Source: Streptomyces sp. NBC_00091 (GTDB lineage Bacteria; Actinomycetota; Actinomycetes; Streptomycetales; Streptomycetaceae). Taken from it: 64,000 nucleotides of DNA. The stretch covers positions 5,956,918 to 6,020,917 of the forward strand of contig NZ_JAPEMA010000001.1 in NCBI RefSeq assembly GCF_026343185.1. The letters are read 5' to 3'. How positions within the stretch are numbered: the first letter of the stretch is position 1; every line of letters starts with the position of its first letter. Below are positions 17,736 through 26,694 of this stretch, one piece after another. The position numbers and the translations under genes are program-made. A model generated the notes under the pieces. It saw only the letters and a list, made by a program, of their open reading frames with translations, was not told the DNA's origin and made no database searches.

Positions 17736-18475
17736 CCCCGTTCCCCGGCGGCGTGGGGATCTCCGGGTTGACCGTGTACGACTGGGAGGCCGCCGACGGG
17801 CTGTGCGGCGGCACGCCCCACATGCACCTCGTCTGCTCCGAAGCCTACGTCGTCATCAGCGGCGCGGGCAGTGTCCAGACCCTCACCACCTCCGGCTTCG
17901 CCGAGACCCCGCTGCACGCCGGCGACGTCGTCTGGTTCACCCCCGGCACGATCCACCGCCTGGTCAACGACGGCGGCCTGCGCCTCGTGGTGCTCATGCA
18001 GAACGGCGGACTTCCCGAGGCGGGCGACGCCGTCTTCACCTTCCCTGCTCCGGTCCTGGCCGATCCCCACGCCTACCGGAGGGCGGCAGCCCTGACCGGC
18101 GACTATTCCGCGGCAGCGCGCCGCCGCCGCGACTTGGCGGTCGAGGGTTTCCTGGCCTTGTGCGAAGGCGGGCTGCCGGAGTTCCACATCGCAGCCCACC
18201 GCCTGAAGAGCGAGCTCCTGGACGCCTGGTGGATCCGCTGGCGTGACGGCCCCATGGCAGCTGCCGTCACGACCGGCCGTCAGCTGGAACGGCTGAAGGC
18301 CGGAGACCTCTCCCACCTCGACCACGGCGAAGTGTCGCGACTGGAGCGTCCGGAGCACCAACGCTTCGGCATGTGCGGCCGCCTTCACACCTATCCCGTA
18401 CCCGCCCCCCCAATACGGCCGTTCCGCGGTCCGTCGGGGTCACCTCACCCCCACCCCCCAAAGGAGCCCTTCTGA
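17732..18475 (+). CDS. Cupin-domain protein
   Basis: 247 residues starting at a GTG that overlaps the previous TGA. Residues ~20-95 form one cupin: [15 protein letters not shown] supplies the first metal motif and [20 protein letters not shown] the second. The C-terminal half is helical and not recognised. Cupins of this kind are sugar isomerases, dioxygenases or sensors; the position between DUF6807 and GH62 suggests handling of an arabinose or xylose derivative (inference). The last codons overlap the GH62 start. Confidence 0.72.
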   Translation: MTPFPGGVGISGLTVYDWEAADGLCGGTPHMHLVCSEAYVVISGAGSVQTLTTSGFAETPLHAGDVVWFTPGTIHRLVNDGGLRLVVLMQNGGLPEAGDAVFTFPAPVLADPHAYRRAAALTGDYSAAARRRRDLAVEGFLALCEGGLPEFHIAAHRLKSELLDAWWIRWRDGPMAAAVTTGRQLERLKAGDLSHLDHGEVSRLERPEHQRFGMCGRLHTYPVPAPPIRPFRGPSGSPHPHPPKEPF

Positions 18476-19956
18476 TGTGGTTTCGCCATCCCTCCCCGGT
18501 CCAACTGAGACGACGGCTGCTCGCCGTCCTCGCGCCCTTGCTGCTCCTGGCCACCTTCCTCAGCGTCCAGCCCGCCAGCGCGGCGACCGTCGACCCCAAC
18601 GCCTACTACGTGCTGGTCAACCGCAACAGCGGCAAGGCCCTGGACGTCTACAACCTGGCGACCGGCGACGGCGCCCGCATCACCCAGTGGACCCGGAACG
18701 ATCAGAACCAGCAGCAGTGGCAGTTCATCGACTCCGGCGGCGGTAACTACCGGATCAAGTCCCGCCACTCCGGCAAGGTGCTGGACGTCCAGAACGGTTC
18801 CACCGCGAACGGCGCCTCGATCGTCCAGTGGGCCGACGCGAACGGGACCAACCAGCAGTGGCGGCTGGCCGACAGCTCGGACGGCTACGTGAGGCTCATC
18901 GCGCGCCACAGCAACAAGGCTCTCGAGGTACAAGGCGGATCCACCGCCGACAACGCGAACGTCGTCCAGTACGACGACTGGGGCGGCACCAACCAGCAGT
19001 GGCAGCTCGTCAAGGTCGGTGCCGGCAACCCCGGTGCGTGCGCTCTTCCGTCGACATACCGCTGGACCTCGACGGGCGCACTGGCGCAGCCCAAGGCCGG
19101 GTGGGCGTCGCTCAAGGACTTCACCGTCGCCCCCTACAACGGCAAGCATCTCGTCTATGCGACGACACACGGCGCCGCGGGAACGGGAGCAGGCTGGGGT
19201 TCGATGAACTTCGGCCTGTTCGGCAACTGGCCGGAGATGGCCTCGGCCAGCCAGAACACGATGTCGAACTCCGTCGTCGCGCCCACGCTCTTCTACTTCG
19301 CGCCGAAGAACATCTGGGTGCTCGCCTACCAGTGGGGAGGCGGGAGCGCCTTCTCCTACCGGACGTCGAGCGACCCGTCCAACCCCAATGGCTGGTCCTC
19401 ACAGCAGGTGCTCTTCACCGGAAGCATCACCGGCTCCACCACAGGCCCCATCGACCAGACGCTCATAGCTGACGGCACGAACATGTACCTGTTCTTCGCC
19501 GGTGACAACGGCAAGATCTACCGGGCCAGCATGCCGATCGGGAACTTCCCGAGCAGTTTCGGCTCGAACTACACGACGATCATGAGCGATACGGCGGACA
19601 ACCTGTTCGAAGCCCCGCAGGTCTACAAGCTCCAGGGCCAGGACCGCTACCTCATGCTCGTCGAGGCGAGGGGCTCGCAGGGCCGCTACTTCCGCTCGTT
19701 CACGGCCACCAGCCTGAACGGCTCATGGACACCCCAGGCCGCGACCGAGAGCAACTCCTTCGCCGGCAAGGCCAACAGCGGCGCCACCTGGACCAACGAC
19801 ATCAGCCATGGCGAACTGATCCGCACCAGCGCCGATCAGACCTTCACCGTCGATCCCTGCAACCTGCAGTTCCTCTACCAGGGACGCGACCCCAACTCCG
19901 GCGGCGACTACGGCCAATGGCCCTACCGGCCGGGTCTGCTGACACAGCAGCGCTGA
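18475..19956 (+). CDS. Secreted CBM13-GH62 alpha-L-arabinofuranosidase
   Basis: 493 residues. After a Sec signal (cleavage after PASA) comes a beta-trefoil CBM13 with three QQW-type repeats ([36 protein letters not shown]; residues ~40-180), then a GH62 five-bladed propeller ([40 protein letters not shown]). GH62 removes arabinofuranosyl branches from arabinoxylan, clearing the way for GH10. The ATG overlaps the cupin TGA (TGATG), preceded by AAAGGAG. Tandem terminator hairpins follow, so this ends the operon. Confidence 0.93.
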   Translation: MWFRHPSPVQLRRRLLAVLAPLLLLATFLSVQPASAATVDPNAYYVLVNRNSGKALDVYNLATGDGARITQWTRNDQNQQQWQFIDSGGGNYRIKSRHSGKVLDVQNGSTANGASIVQWADANGTNQQWRLADSSDGYVRLIARHSNKALEVQGGSTADNANVVQYDDWGGTNQQWQLVKVGAGNPGACALPSTYRWTSTGALAQPKAGWASLKDFTVAPYNGKHLVYATTHGAAGTGAGWGSMNFGLFGNWPEMASASQNTMSNSVVAPTLFYFAPKNIWVLAYQWGGGSAFSYRTSSDPSNPNGWSSQQVLFTGSITGSTTGPIDQTLIADGTNMYLFFAGDNGKIYRASMPIGNFPSSFGSNYTTIMSDTADNLFEAPQVYKLQGQDRYLMLVEARGSQGRYFRSFTATSLNGSWTPQAATESNSFAGKANSGATWTNDISHGELIRTSADQTFTVDPCNLQFLYQGRDPNSGGDYGQWPYRPGLLTQQR

Positions 19957-19970
19957 CGACGTGACACGGT

Positions 19971-20026
19971 CCGGCTCCGGAGCGGAGCCGGCGTGGCGGG
20001 CTCGGCGACACGAGGCCGAGCCCGCC
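19971..20026 (+). terminator. Tandem terminator hairpins after GH62
   Basis: Two adjacent stem-loops: CCGGCTCCG/CGGAGCCGG with a 3-base loop at 19971-19991, and GGCGGGCTCGG/CCGAGCCCGCC with a 10-base loop at 19995-20026. No U-run, as usual in high-GC actinobacteria. Confidence 0.75.
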
Positions 20027-20047
20027 CGGGTCACGCGAAGAGAAGAG

Positions 20048-20270
20048 TCACCGTGCCGGTCCCAGGAACTGGGTGGCCGCCAGACGTGCGTACAGGCTGT
20101 CTTGGCCGAGCAGTTCCGCATGGGTGCCCACCGCGGGTACCCGTTCTGCGTCCATCACCACGATCCGGTCGGCGTGGGTCACCGTTGAGAGGCGGTGTGC
20201 CACGACGAGGACGGTGGTCGTCCGGGCGGCCTGCGTGATGACGTCGCGTACCGCGAGTTCGTTGAGAACC
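20048..20270 (-). pseudogene. Remnant: C-terminal tail of an ABC exporter ATPase
   Basis: The minus frame reads [20 protein letters not shown] with [15 protein letters not shown] and GTHAELL, i.e. the switch-histidine (H-loop) end of an ABC-type exporter nucleotide-binding domain. The Walker A, signature and Walker B parts and all membrane helices are absent; the frame is cut where the cas1 tail begins on the other strand. Not expected to function. Confidence 0.75.
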
Positions 20271-20275
20271 CCACC

Positions 20276-20365
20276 GAGCGAGACCACGTCGACATGGTCC
20301 ACCTATGGGACCCCAAGGCCGGCGTCCTGCCCGCAGGCGTCAACTACGGCGGGGAGGCGGGCTGA
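20276..20365 (+). pseudogene. Remnant: C-terminus of a type I-E Cas1
   Basis: Short frame ending in TGA at 20363-20365 that encodes [20 protein letters not shown] followed by GVNYGGEAG. This resembles the extreme C-terminus of actinobacterial type I-E Cas1, and it directly precedes cas2 as in intact loci. Everything upstream is missing and replaced by ABC ATPase sequence. Identification rests on a short stretch plus gene order. Confidence 0.6.
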
Positions 20366-20366
20366 C

Positions 20367-20663
20367 ATGCCGTCGATGGTGGTCATCGCCACCACCGCGG
20401 TCCCCGACCACCTCCGGGGCGCCCTCAGTCGGTGGACCGCCGAAGCAGTCCCCGGCATCTTCGTCGGCACGATCTCCGCCCGCGTCCGTGACGAGCTGTG
20501 GACATCTGTCTCGGCCGTGGTCGGCGACGGCCAAGCGGTCCTCTTCCACACGGCTCCCACAGAGCAGGGCTGTGCTCTCCGCACAGCTGGTACACGCCGC
20601 CGAGTGCCGATCGACTTCGACGGTCTCACTTTGATCCGGATGACCGCAGCCGTCCAGCCATAG
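20367..20663 (+). CDS. cas2: Type I-E CRISPR-associated Cas2
   Basis: 98 residues, full length for Cas2e. MVVIATTAVPDHLRGALSRW, VPGIFVGTISARVRDELW and RRRVPIDFDGLTLIRM follow the E. coli Cas2 (YgbF) pattern throughout. With Cas1 it would form the spacer-integration complex, but here only a cas1 tail is left and no cascade genes, cas3 or repeat array are seen nearby. ATG 20367 follows the cas1 stop by one base, with GGAGG 10 bases upstream. Probably an orphan; whether it is expressed is unknown. Confidence 0.85.
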   Translation: MPSMVVIATTAVPDHLRGALSRWTAEAVPGIFVGTISARVRDELWTSVSAVVGDGQAVLFHTAPTEQGCALRTAGTRRRVPIDFDGLTLIRMTAAVQP

Positions 20664-20970
20664 CTGTGACCGTATGAATTGAAGCAGGGGGTGGGCCCCT
20701 CTCGGATGGAAGGTCGCCCCTTGCCAGGTTGCGCAGGCTGCGGACGACCGAAAGGCAGCGCAATGGCCGACACCGCCAACTCCCGTGCAGGCAGCGCCCG
20801 CCCGCCCGGCATCCGAGAAGGCGAAGACGGTCTGACGGAGCGCCAGCGCTCGGCGGCTCCGTCCGCATCGCACGGTTCGCACTGACCACACCCCGAGCGC
20901 ACCAACGTCCCTCCTCCGCATCTGACCAGCTGCTCAGTCCCCGACGCGCAGCACCAGGAAGGACCACACC
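20664..20970. other. Intergenic stretch after orphan cas2
   Basis: No gene, repeat array or transposon end could be supported. It must contain the promoter of the downstream GH43 gene; no LacI-type operator like those at 5014, 13390, 23111 and 30266 was found here. Confidence 0.5.
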
Positions 20971-22869
20971 ATGGCCAGTACCACCGTCCACAGGCCAACG
21001 GCTCACCCGGCCGCAGTGAGGTCACCCGCCGCCGGTACGAGCCTCGCCCGGGCAGCCTGGGTGCTGATGATCCTCATATTGGCGTTCGCCGTCCTTCCCG
21101 CCGCGGTGCATCCCACAGCGGCCAGGGCCGACAACCCGATCGTGCAGCACGTCTACACCGCCGACCCTGCCCCACTGGTGCACAACGGGCGGGTCTACCT
21201 CTACACCGGGCACGACGAGGACGGCTCCACCTCCTCCTTCGTGATGAATGACTGGCGGGCGTGGTCCTCCGCCGACATGGTCAACTGGACCGACCACGGC
21301 TCACCGCTCAGCCTGAACACCTTCAGCTGGGCGGGCGCCAACGCGTGGGCGGGCCAGGCCGTCGAACGGGACGGCAAGTTCTACTGGTACGTGCCGGTGT
21401 CGGTCCGGGCGACCGGCCGATTCGCCATCGGCGTGGCGGTGTCGGACAGCCCCACCGGCCCGTTCCGGGACGCCCTCGGCCACCCGCTGGTGGAGAACAG
21501 TGAGATCGACCCGACCGTCTTCATCGACGACGACGGCCAGGCCTACCTGTACTGGGGCAACCCGAATCTTTGGTACGTCAAGCTGAATGCGGACATGACG
21601 TCCTACGCGGGCAGCCCCGTCAGAATTCCGCTCACCACCGAGGGCTTCGGGTCCCGCACCGACAACCCCGACCGTCCCACGCTGTACGAAGAAGCACCAT
21701 GGGTCTACAAGCGGAACGGCATGTACTTCATGGTGTATGCCGCCAAGTGCTGCTCGGAGTTCATCGCCTACTCCACGGCACCCAGCCCGACCGGACCGTG
21801 GACCTACCGTGGAACAGTCATGCCCGCCCAGGGCAACAGCTTCACCAACCACGCGGGCATCGTGGACTTTCAGGGCAACTCGTATTTCTTCTATCACAAC
21901 GGCGCCCTCCCGGGCGGCGGCGGCTTCACCCGCTCGGTCGCAGTGGAGAAGTTTTCCTACAACGCTGACGGAACGATCCCGACGATCAATATGACGACGG
22001 CCGGGGCGCCGCAGGCCGGCACGCTCGATCCTTATGTCCGCCAGGAAGCCGAGTCCATCGCGTGGGGCAGCGGCATCGAAACCGAACCCTCCAGCGAGGG
22101 CGGGATGAACATCAGCTGGATTGAAAACGGCGATTACATCAAGGTCAAGGGCGTAGCATTCGGCACCGGTGCCGGCTCGTTCACCGCCAGGATGGCCTCA
22201 AACACCAGCGGCGGCCGAGTTGAGCTGCACCTGGACAGTGCTACTGGGCCGACGGTCGGGACATGCATGGTGTCGGGCACCGGAGGCTGGCAGACCTGGA
22301 GCACGGTCTCGTGCCCTGTTACCGGTGCGACCGGGACCCACGATCTGTACCTGCGCTTCGCCGGTGGCAGCGGGTACCTGTTCAATATGAACTGGTGGCA
22401 GTTCACCACCGGCCAGTCCACCTTCTCGTCAACCGCCGTCGTCCAGCACAGCGGGCACTGCCTGGACGACCCCAACCAGAGCACCACCGACGGCACTCAG
22501 TACCGGCAGTACACCTGCGGCGCCGGTGAGGAACAGCGGTTCGACTTCCGTCCGGTGCAAGGGGTGGCGGACACCTACTCCCTGGTGAACCGCCACAGCG
22601 GCAAGTGCCTCGACATCCGCGGTGTCTCCACCGCCGACGGTGAGGCGGTCCATCAGTGGACCTGCCACGGCGGCACGAACCAGCAGTTCACGCTGCGGCA
22701 TGTCGCCGCCAACGACTACCAGCTCGTCGCGGTGCACAGCGGCAAGTGCGTGGACGTCAGCGGGATCTCCACCGCCGTCGGAGCATTGGTCCACCAGTGG
22801 ACCTGTGACTCCGCCAGTGCCCTGGCCGCCAAGAAGAACCAGGTCTGGCGCCTGACCGGCAAGAGCTGA
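20971..22869 (+). CDS. Secreted GH43-CBM6-CBM13 arabinoxylan hydrolase
   Basis: 632 residues with a signal/anchor helix around residues 25-50. The GH43 propeller (~55-340) shows YTADPAPLVHNGRVYLYTGH, NSEIDPTVFIDDDGQAYLYW and LYEEAPWVYKRNG, carrying the three catalytic acids. CBM6 follows (~355-480: RQEAESIAWGSGIE, ISWIENGDYIKVK), then a CBM13 beta-trefoil (~490-630) with NRHSGKCLDIRG and HQWTCHGG repeats. Likely an arabinoxylan arabinofuranohydrolase or xylosidase. ATG preceded by AGGAAGGA. It follows the cas/ABC debris and ends in a strong terminator. Confidence 0.9.
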   Translation: MASTTVHRPTAHPAAVRSPAAGTSLARAAWVLMILILAFAVLPAAVHPTAARADNPIVQHVYTADPAPLVHNGRVYLYTGHDEDGSTSSFVMNDWRAWSSADMVNWTDHGSPLSLNTFSWAGANAWAGQAVERDGKFYWYVPVSVRATGRFAIGVAVSDSPTGPFRDALGHPLVENSEIDPTVFIDDDGQAYLYWGNPNLWYVKLNADMTSYAGSPVRIPLTTEGFGSRTDNPDRPTLYEEAPWVYKRNGMYFMVYAAKCCSEFIAYSTAPSPTGPWTYRGTVMPAQGNSFTNHAGIVDFQGNSYFFYHNGALPGGGGFTRSVAVEKFSYNADGTIPTINMTTAGAPQAGTLDPYVRQEAESIAWGSGIETEPSSEGGMNISWIENGDYIKVKGVAFGTGAGSFTARMASNTSGGRVELHLDSATGPTVGTCMVSGTGGWQTWSTVSCPVTGATGTHDLYLRFAGGSGYLFNMNWWQFTTGQSTFSSTAVVQHSGHCLDDPNQSTTDGTQYRQYTCGAGEEQRFDFRPVQGVADTYSLVNRHSGKCLDIRGVSTADGEAVHQWTCHGGTNQQFTLRHVAANDYQLVAVHSGKCVDVSGISTAVGALVHQWTCDSASALAAKKNQVWRLTGKS

Positions 22870-22875
22870 ACCAAC

Positions 22876-22927
22876 ACAGGGTCGGGCCCGGGCCGGCAAC
22901 CCGGTGCCCGACCCTGTCCAGTGCCTT
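22876..22927 (+). terminator. Terminator after GH43-CBM6-CBM13
   Basis: Perfect 12-bp stem ACAGGGTCGGGC/GCCCGACCCTGT enclosing a GC-rich loop with its own small stem, starting 7 bp after the stop codon. Confidence 0.8.
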
Positions 22928-23110
22928 TGCGCGACGGCTTCATCTCGCCGCCCGGCCTGGGTCAGCCCTCGGTCCCTTTGCTCGTTCCGATGCGGAGCAT
23001 TCGCTACCCCTTGGTGGCCTCTTGCAGACAGAAATGACAAACGCTCTGGCTGCTCCTGCACATGCTTAGGGACACTCAGATCACCCCCTGCACGGCCCGT
23101 CCTCGGAAAT

Positions 23111-23124
23111 GTTAACGCTAACAC
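23111..23124. promoter_or_regulatory. LacI-type operator upstream of the interrupted GH43 gene
   Basis: TGTTAACGCTAACA, one base different from the sites at 13390 and 30266 and 42 bp upstream of the ATG at 23166. Supports membership of the same regulon. Confidence 0.7.
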
Positions 23125-23165
23125 TTCGGCTCTCGGTCCCCCACGCGTGAGGAAGCTGATCTCGT

Positions 23166-25238
23166 ATGTCCTGGCTCCAACACCCCCACAGCCGCCGGAA
23201 AGTCATGGCGGCCACCGTCGGCCTGGTCGCGGGCACCACGCTGCCGGCGATAGGCGCGAGCGCGGCGGCCACGACGGCCCAGCAGGAGCGGTTCACCAAC
23301 CCGGTGATCTGGCAGGACTTCGCCGACCTCGAGGTCATCCGCGTCGGCGACGCTTACTACTACACCGGCTCGACCATGCACTTCTCGCCGGGCGCGCCCG
23401 TCCTGCGCTCCTACGACCTGGTCAACTGGGAGTTCATCGGCCACTCGGTGCCGGTCCTCGACTTCGGCGACGCGTACGACCTCAACGGCGGACGGGCGTA
23501 CGTCCAGGGCATCTATGCGTCCTCGATGCGCCACCGCCCCAGCGACGGGACCTTCTACTGACTGGGCCAGATCGGCGGGCAGCGGTCGTACGTATACAGA
23601 GCCACCAACGCGGCGGGCCCCTGGACCCGGCACGCCGAGATCGGCAGCAATTACTACGACGCGGGACTGCTCTTCGACGACGACGGCACCCCGTACGTGG
23701 CGTACGGCGCCAACGAGATCCGCGTCGCGCAGCTCTCCCCGGACATGCGCACCGAGGTCAGGTCCGAGCACGTGCTTACCAAGCCCGACGAGATCCACTA
23801 TATGGAGGGCTCCCGCTTCTACAAGATCAACGGGAACTACTACATCTTCGTCACCCGCCCGCCCAACGGCCAGTACATCTGGAAATCCACATCAGGCCCC
23901 TTCGGCCCGTACAAGATGCGGGAGGTGCTGTTGGACCTGCCCGGCCCGATCCCCGGCGGCGGCATACCGCACCAGGGCTCGCTGGTCGACACCCCGAACG
24001 GCGACTGGTACTACATGGGCTTCATCGACGCCTATCCCGGTGGCCGCGTCCCCGCCCTGGCCCCGGTCACCTGGAACGCCGAGGGCTGGCCCGAGCTCCA
24101 GACCGTCAACGGCACGTGGGGCGAGACATACCCCTACCCGGTCACCCCGCACCCGCTCCCGCCGATGACCGGCGCCGACACCTTCCAGGGAACGGCGCTG
24201 GCGCCGTACTGGGAGTGGAACCACAACCCCGACACCGCCGCGTTCACCGTCAACAACGGGCTCACCCTCAGGACCGCCACCGTCACCGACGACCTCTACA
24301 GCGCCCGCAACACCCTCACCCGCCGCATCCAGGGCCCCGCCTCCACCGCGACCGTCGTGCTCGACTGCTCCGGGATGGCGGACGGCGACCGGGCCGGGCT
24401 GGCGATGCTGCGGGACTCCTCCGCCTGGATCGGCGTCACGCGGCAGGGCGGCGTCAGCAGGCTGGTGGTGTTCGACGGCCTGACCATGGACGCCAGCTGG
24501 AACACCAGCAGCACCGGCACCGAGCAGGCCCGCGCCGACCTCCCCGCGTCCGGCAGCCGCGTCTGGCTGCGCGCCGCCGCCGACATCAGCCCGGGGCCGG
24601 GCCGTCAGGCGACGTTCTCCTACAGCACCGACGGCACCACCTTCACCCGGCTCGGCCCGGCCTTCACTATGAGCGAGAGGCCTCATTTCTTCATGGGCTA
24701 CCGCTTCGCCGTCTTCAACCATGCCACCCGGGCCCTCGGCGGCGAAGTGCTGGTGGAACGCTTCGAGTTGCGCGCGAACGCGCCGGCGGCCCCTGTGGAC
24801 ACCAACGCCTGGTACGTCATGGTCAACCGCAACAGCGGCAAGGCACTGGACGTGGCGGGCGTGAGCTCCGCGGACGGCGCCGCCCTCACGCAGTGGGCCC
24901 GGTACGACGGGCCCAACCAGCAGTTCCAGTTCGTGGACTCCGGTGGCGGCTACTACCGGTTGAAGGCGAGGCACTCCGGCAAGCTGCTGGACGTCTCCGG
25001 CTGGTCGACGGCCGACAACGCCGCCATCCACCAGTGGAGCGACCACGGTGGCGTGAACCAGCAGTTCCGGTTGGTGGACTCACCGGACGGATACGTCCGG
25101 TTGATCAACCGCAACAGCGGGAAGGCCGTCGAGGTACCGGGCTTCTCCTCCGCCGACGGGACCGGCATCGTCCAGTATTCGGACTGGGGCGGCGTGAACC
25201 AGCAGTGGATGCTCGTCCGCGTCGGCTCCACGGGCTAG
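23166..25238 (+). pseudogene. Secreted GH43-CBM13 hydrolase interrupted by one in-frame TGA
   Basis: A single continuous frame of 691 codons has a TGA at 23559-23561, in the propeller just after SSMRHRPSDGTFY; translation resumes LGQIGGQRSYVYRATNAAGP in the same frame. Homologous GH43 enzymes carry a Trp there, so TGG to TGA is the simplest explanation. The remaining parts are intact: Tat signal (SRRKVMAA), GH43 start (FTNPVIWQDFADLEVIRVGD), acid region, C-terminal beta-sandwich (~340-535) and CBM13 (~540-690) very like that of GH62 at 18475. The first fragment encodes 131 residues. Either a fresh pseudogene, a read error or a read-through gene. Confidence 0.85.
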
Positions 25239-25276
25239 TCCTCCTGCTGACACCGGTATCCGGTTCAAGCCCACGG

Positions 25277-25309
25277 AAACTCCCCCTGCCCGCTGGGCAA
25301 GGGGAGTTT
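25277..25309 (+). terminator. Terminator after the GH43 pseudogene
   Basis: Stem AAACTCCCCCTGCCC/GGGCAAGGGGAGTTT with one mismatch and a 3-base loop, 38 bp after the stop codon; one of the strongest hairpins in the window. Confidence 0.85.
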
Positions 25310-25370
25310 CGGTCTGCGCGCGCCCGAGGTCGCACGGCCGACAGCGAGGTCCGAAAAAATCTTGGACCGG

Positions 25371-25383
25371 ACGGCAACCCTTT
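25371..25383 (+). other. Leader-like motif ACGGCAACCCTTT without its gene
   Basis: A short A-rich tract then ACGGCAACCCTTT. A near copy (ACGGCAACCTTT) stands at 26589 about 95 bp upstream of the GH51-like gene. Here no gene follows, only transposase debris. Confidence 0.35.
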
Positions 25384-25499
25384 CTGAAGAGGATCGAACG
25401 CCGGGTTGCCGGTCCTGACCGCTGCGTGCCGCGCCGCGCGCTCGGGAGACGTGGCGCCGCCCTGAGCCGTGTGCCAGGCACGGCAGGTCGCGTTTTTCC

Positions 25500-25695
25500 C
25501 CTGCGCGATTAGCCGGCGCACTGCTCGACGGGGTCCGCGAGATCCTGGCCCGGCTCCTGCCGAGACGGCGACGACGCAGCAACCGCCGCGTGGTCAAACG
25601 CAAGATGTCCAACTACAAACTCAAACGCATCCCGCACCGGAACTGGCCACAACCCACCCGCGACCCCGCCGAGGCAGTCCGGATCGCACCGCACT
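25500..25695 (+). pseudogene. IS4-type transposase C-terminal remnant
   Basis: The frame reads LLDGVREILARLLPRRRRRS then VVKRKMSNYKLKRIPHRNWP and QPTRDPAEAVRI, the characteristic tail of IS4-family transposases in streptomycetes (KRKMSNF...HR-WPQPT). No DDE core, inverted repeats or start are present. A decayed insertion sequence. Confidence 0.75.
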
Positions 25696-25988
25696 ACCGC
25701 ACCGTCTCCGCCAGATCCGGCCCACTGCGGTCCCCATGGAGCAGTACCTTCCCGATCTGGTCGTGGGGCTGTGGCTCGGCAGCAGCAGCGATCGGACTCT
25801 CCAGGCGGCTCAAGGCACCAGTCGCACCACACGGCCCCGGTTCGCCCTGACGATCGACGTTGTTCTCGAGCCCATGTTGGGGTGAGCCTTTCGGCCCCCC
25901 GTGTCAGGTTGGCCCCTCGGGCGAGGCCGCGGAGTTTAAACGCGGACTTGTGAAGAGGGGTCGCCTCGTCGGCTTCGTACCGACCGCG

Positions 25989-26321
25989 TCAGCCGGCTGC
26001 CTGCCAGCCCGCTCCGTTTGCGGCACGCGCTGACCGGTCGTGCTCCCTGTGGGCGGCCTGCAGCAGCTTTCGCCACGACGTCACCGTGGGGCGCCGGCGT
26101 AGGAGCGCGGGTCGCTCCCGATCCGTCATACCTCCCCAGACACCGTGCTCGATACGCTGATCAAGAGCATGGGCGAGGCATTCCGTGCGCACCGGGCAGC
26201 CGCCACAGACAGCCTTCGCCCTGTTCTGGGCGGCGCCTTCTGCGAACAGCTCTTCGGGGTCAGCAGTACGGCAAAGTGCCCGCTTGCCCCATTCGTCGTC
26301 ATCACCCGCGACCGCCCCCAT
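25989..26321 (-). CDS. WhiB-like transcriptional regulator
   Basis: 110 residues. Four cysteines in the Wbl arrangement (ALCR, then CGGCPVRTEC) should hold a [4Fe-4S] cluster; the following GVWGGMTDRER is the Wbl beta-turn, and the C-terminus is basic (RRRPTVTSWRKLLQ). ATG at 26321 is preferred because GGAGAGGA lies just upstream; a GTG at 26381 would add 20 residues with a poor ribosome site. It stands alone between IS4 debris and the GH51-like gene. Which Wbl subclass it belongs to is not clear. Confidence 0.85.
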   Translation of the reverse strand: MGAVAGDDDEWGKRALCRTADPEELFAEGAAQNRAKAVCGGCPVRTECLAHALDQRIEHGVWGGMTDRERPALLRRRPTVTSWRKLLQAAHREHDRSARAANGAGWQAAG

Positions 26322-26694
26322 GCCGTCCTCTCCCCGATCGGCCTGCCCCCCCCACCATGGGACGGGGGGAGGAGTTGTCACCCGGGCCCAACGAGCGGCA
26401 CCACCGGTGGCGTCACGCGGTGGTGGACGGGAACAAGCTGTCCAGCGCCAGGACGGGCACCTACTGATGGACGCTCCGAGGTGGCGCTCCTGGCCGCGGC
26501 CCCGGCGGCAAGGACCAGCCCGGGCGTGTCACGGGGCCACCGGGTCCGGTGAGACGGTGCGACCGCGTCTCGGCAAAAGATGTTTGAAACGGCAACCTTT
26601 CCGCTCCGGCCGGCCACTTAGGGGTGTACCGACGAGGGCGAGCCGTGATCAGCGGCCCTACACCCTCTGTGTCAACACCCGATCGGAGCCCCAC
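26322..26694. other. Intergenic region between whiB-like gene and GH51-like gene
   Basis: No gene supported. It contains an ACGGCAACCTTT motif at 26589-26600 that matches the orphan motif at 25371, and must hold two divergent promoters. No TGTTAnCGCTnACA operator is present. Confidence 0.5.

Noticed and set aside
20664..20970. Possible CRISPR array next to cas2
   Set aside because: No 28-29-base repeat recurs at 60-base spacing on either strand; only unique sequence is present.
25740..25960. Small frames downstream of the IS4 remnant as extra transposase genes
   Set aside because: Sequence similarity to transposase ends at about 25695; the remaining frames have no ribosome site or recognisable motif.
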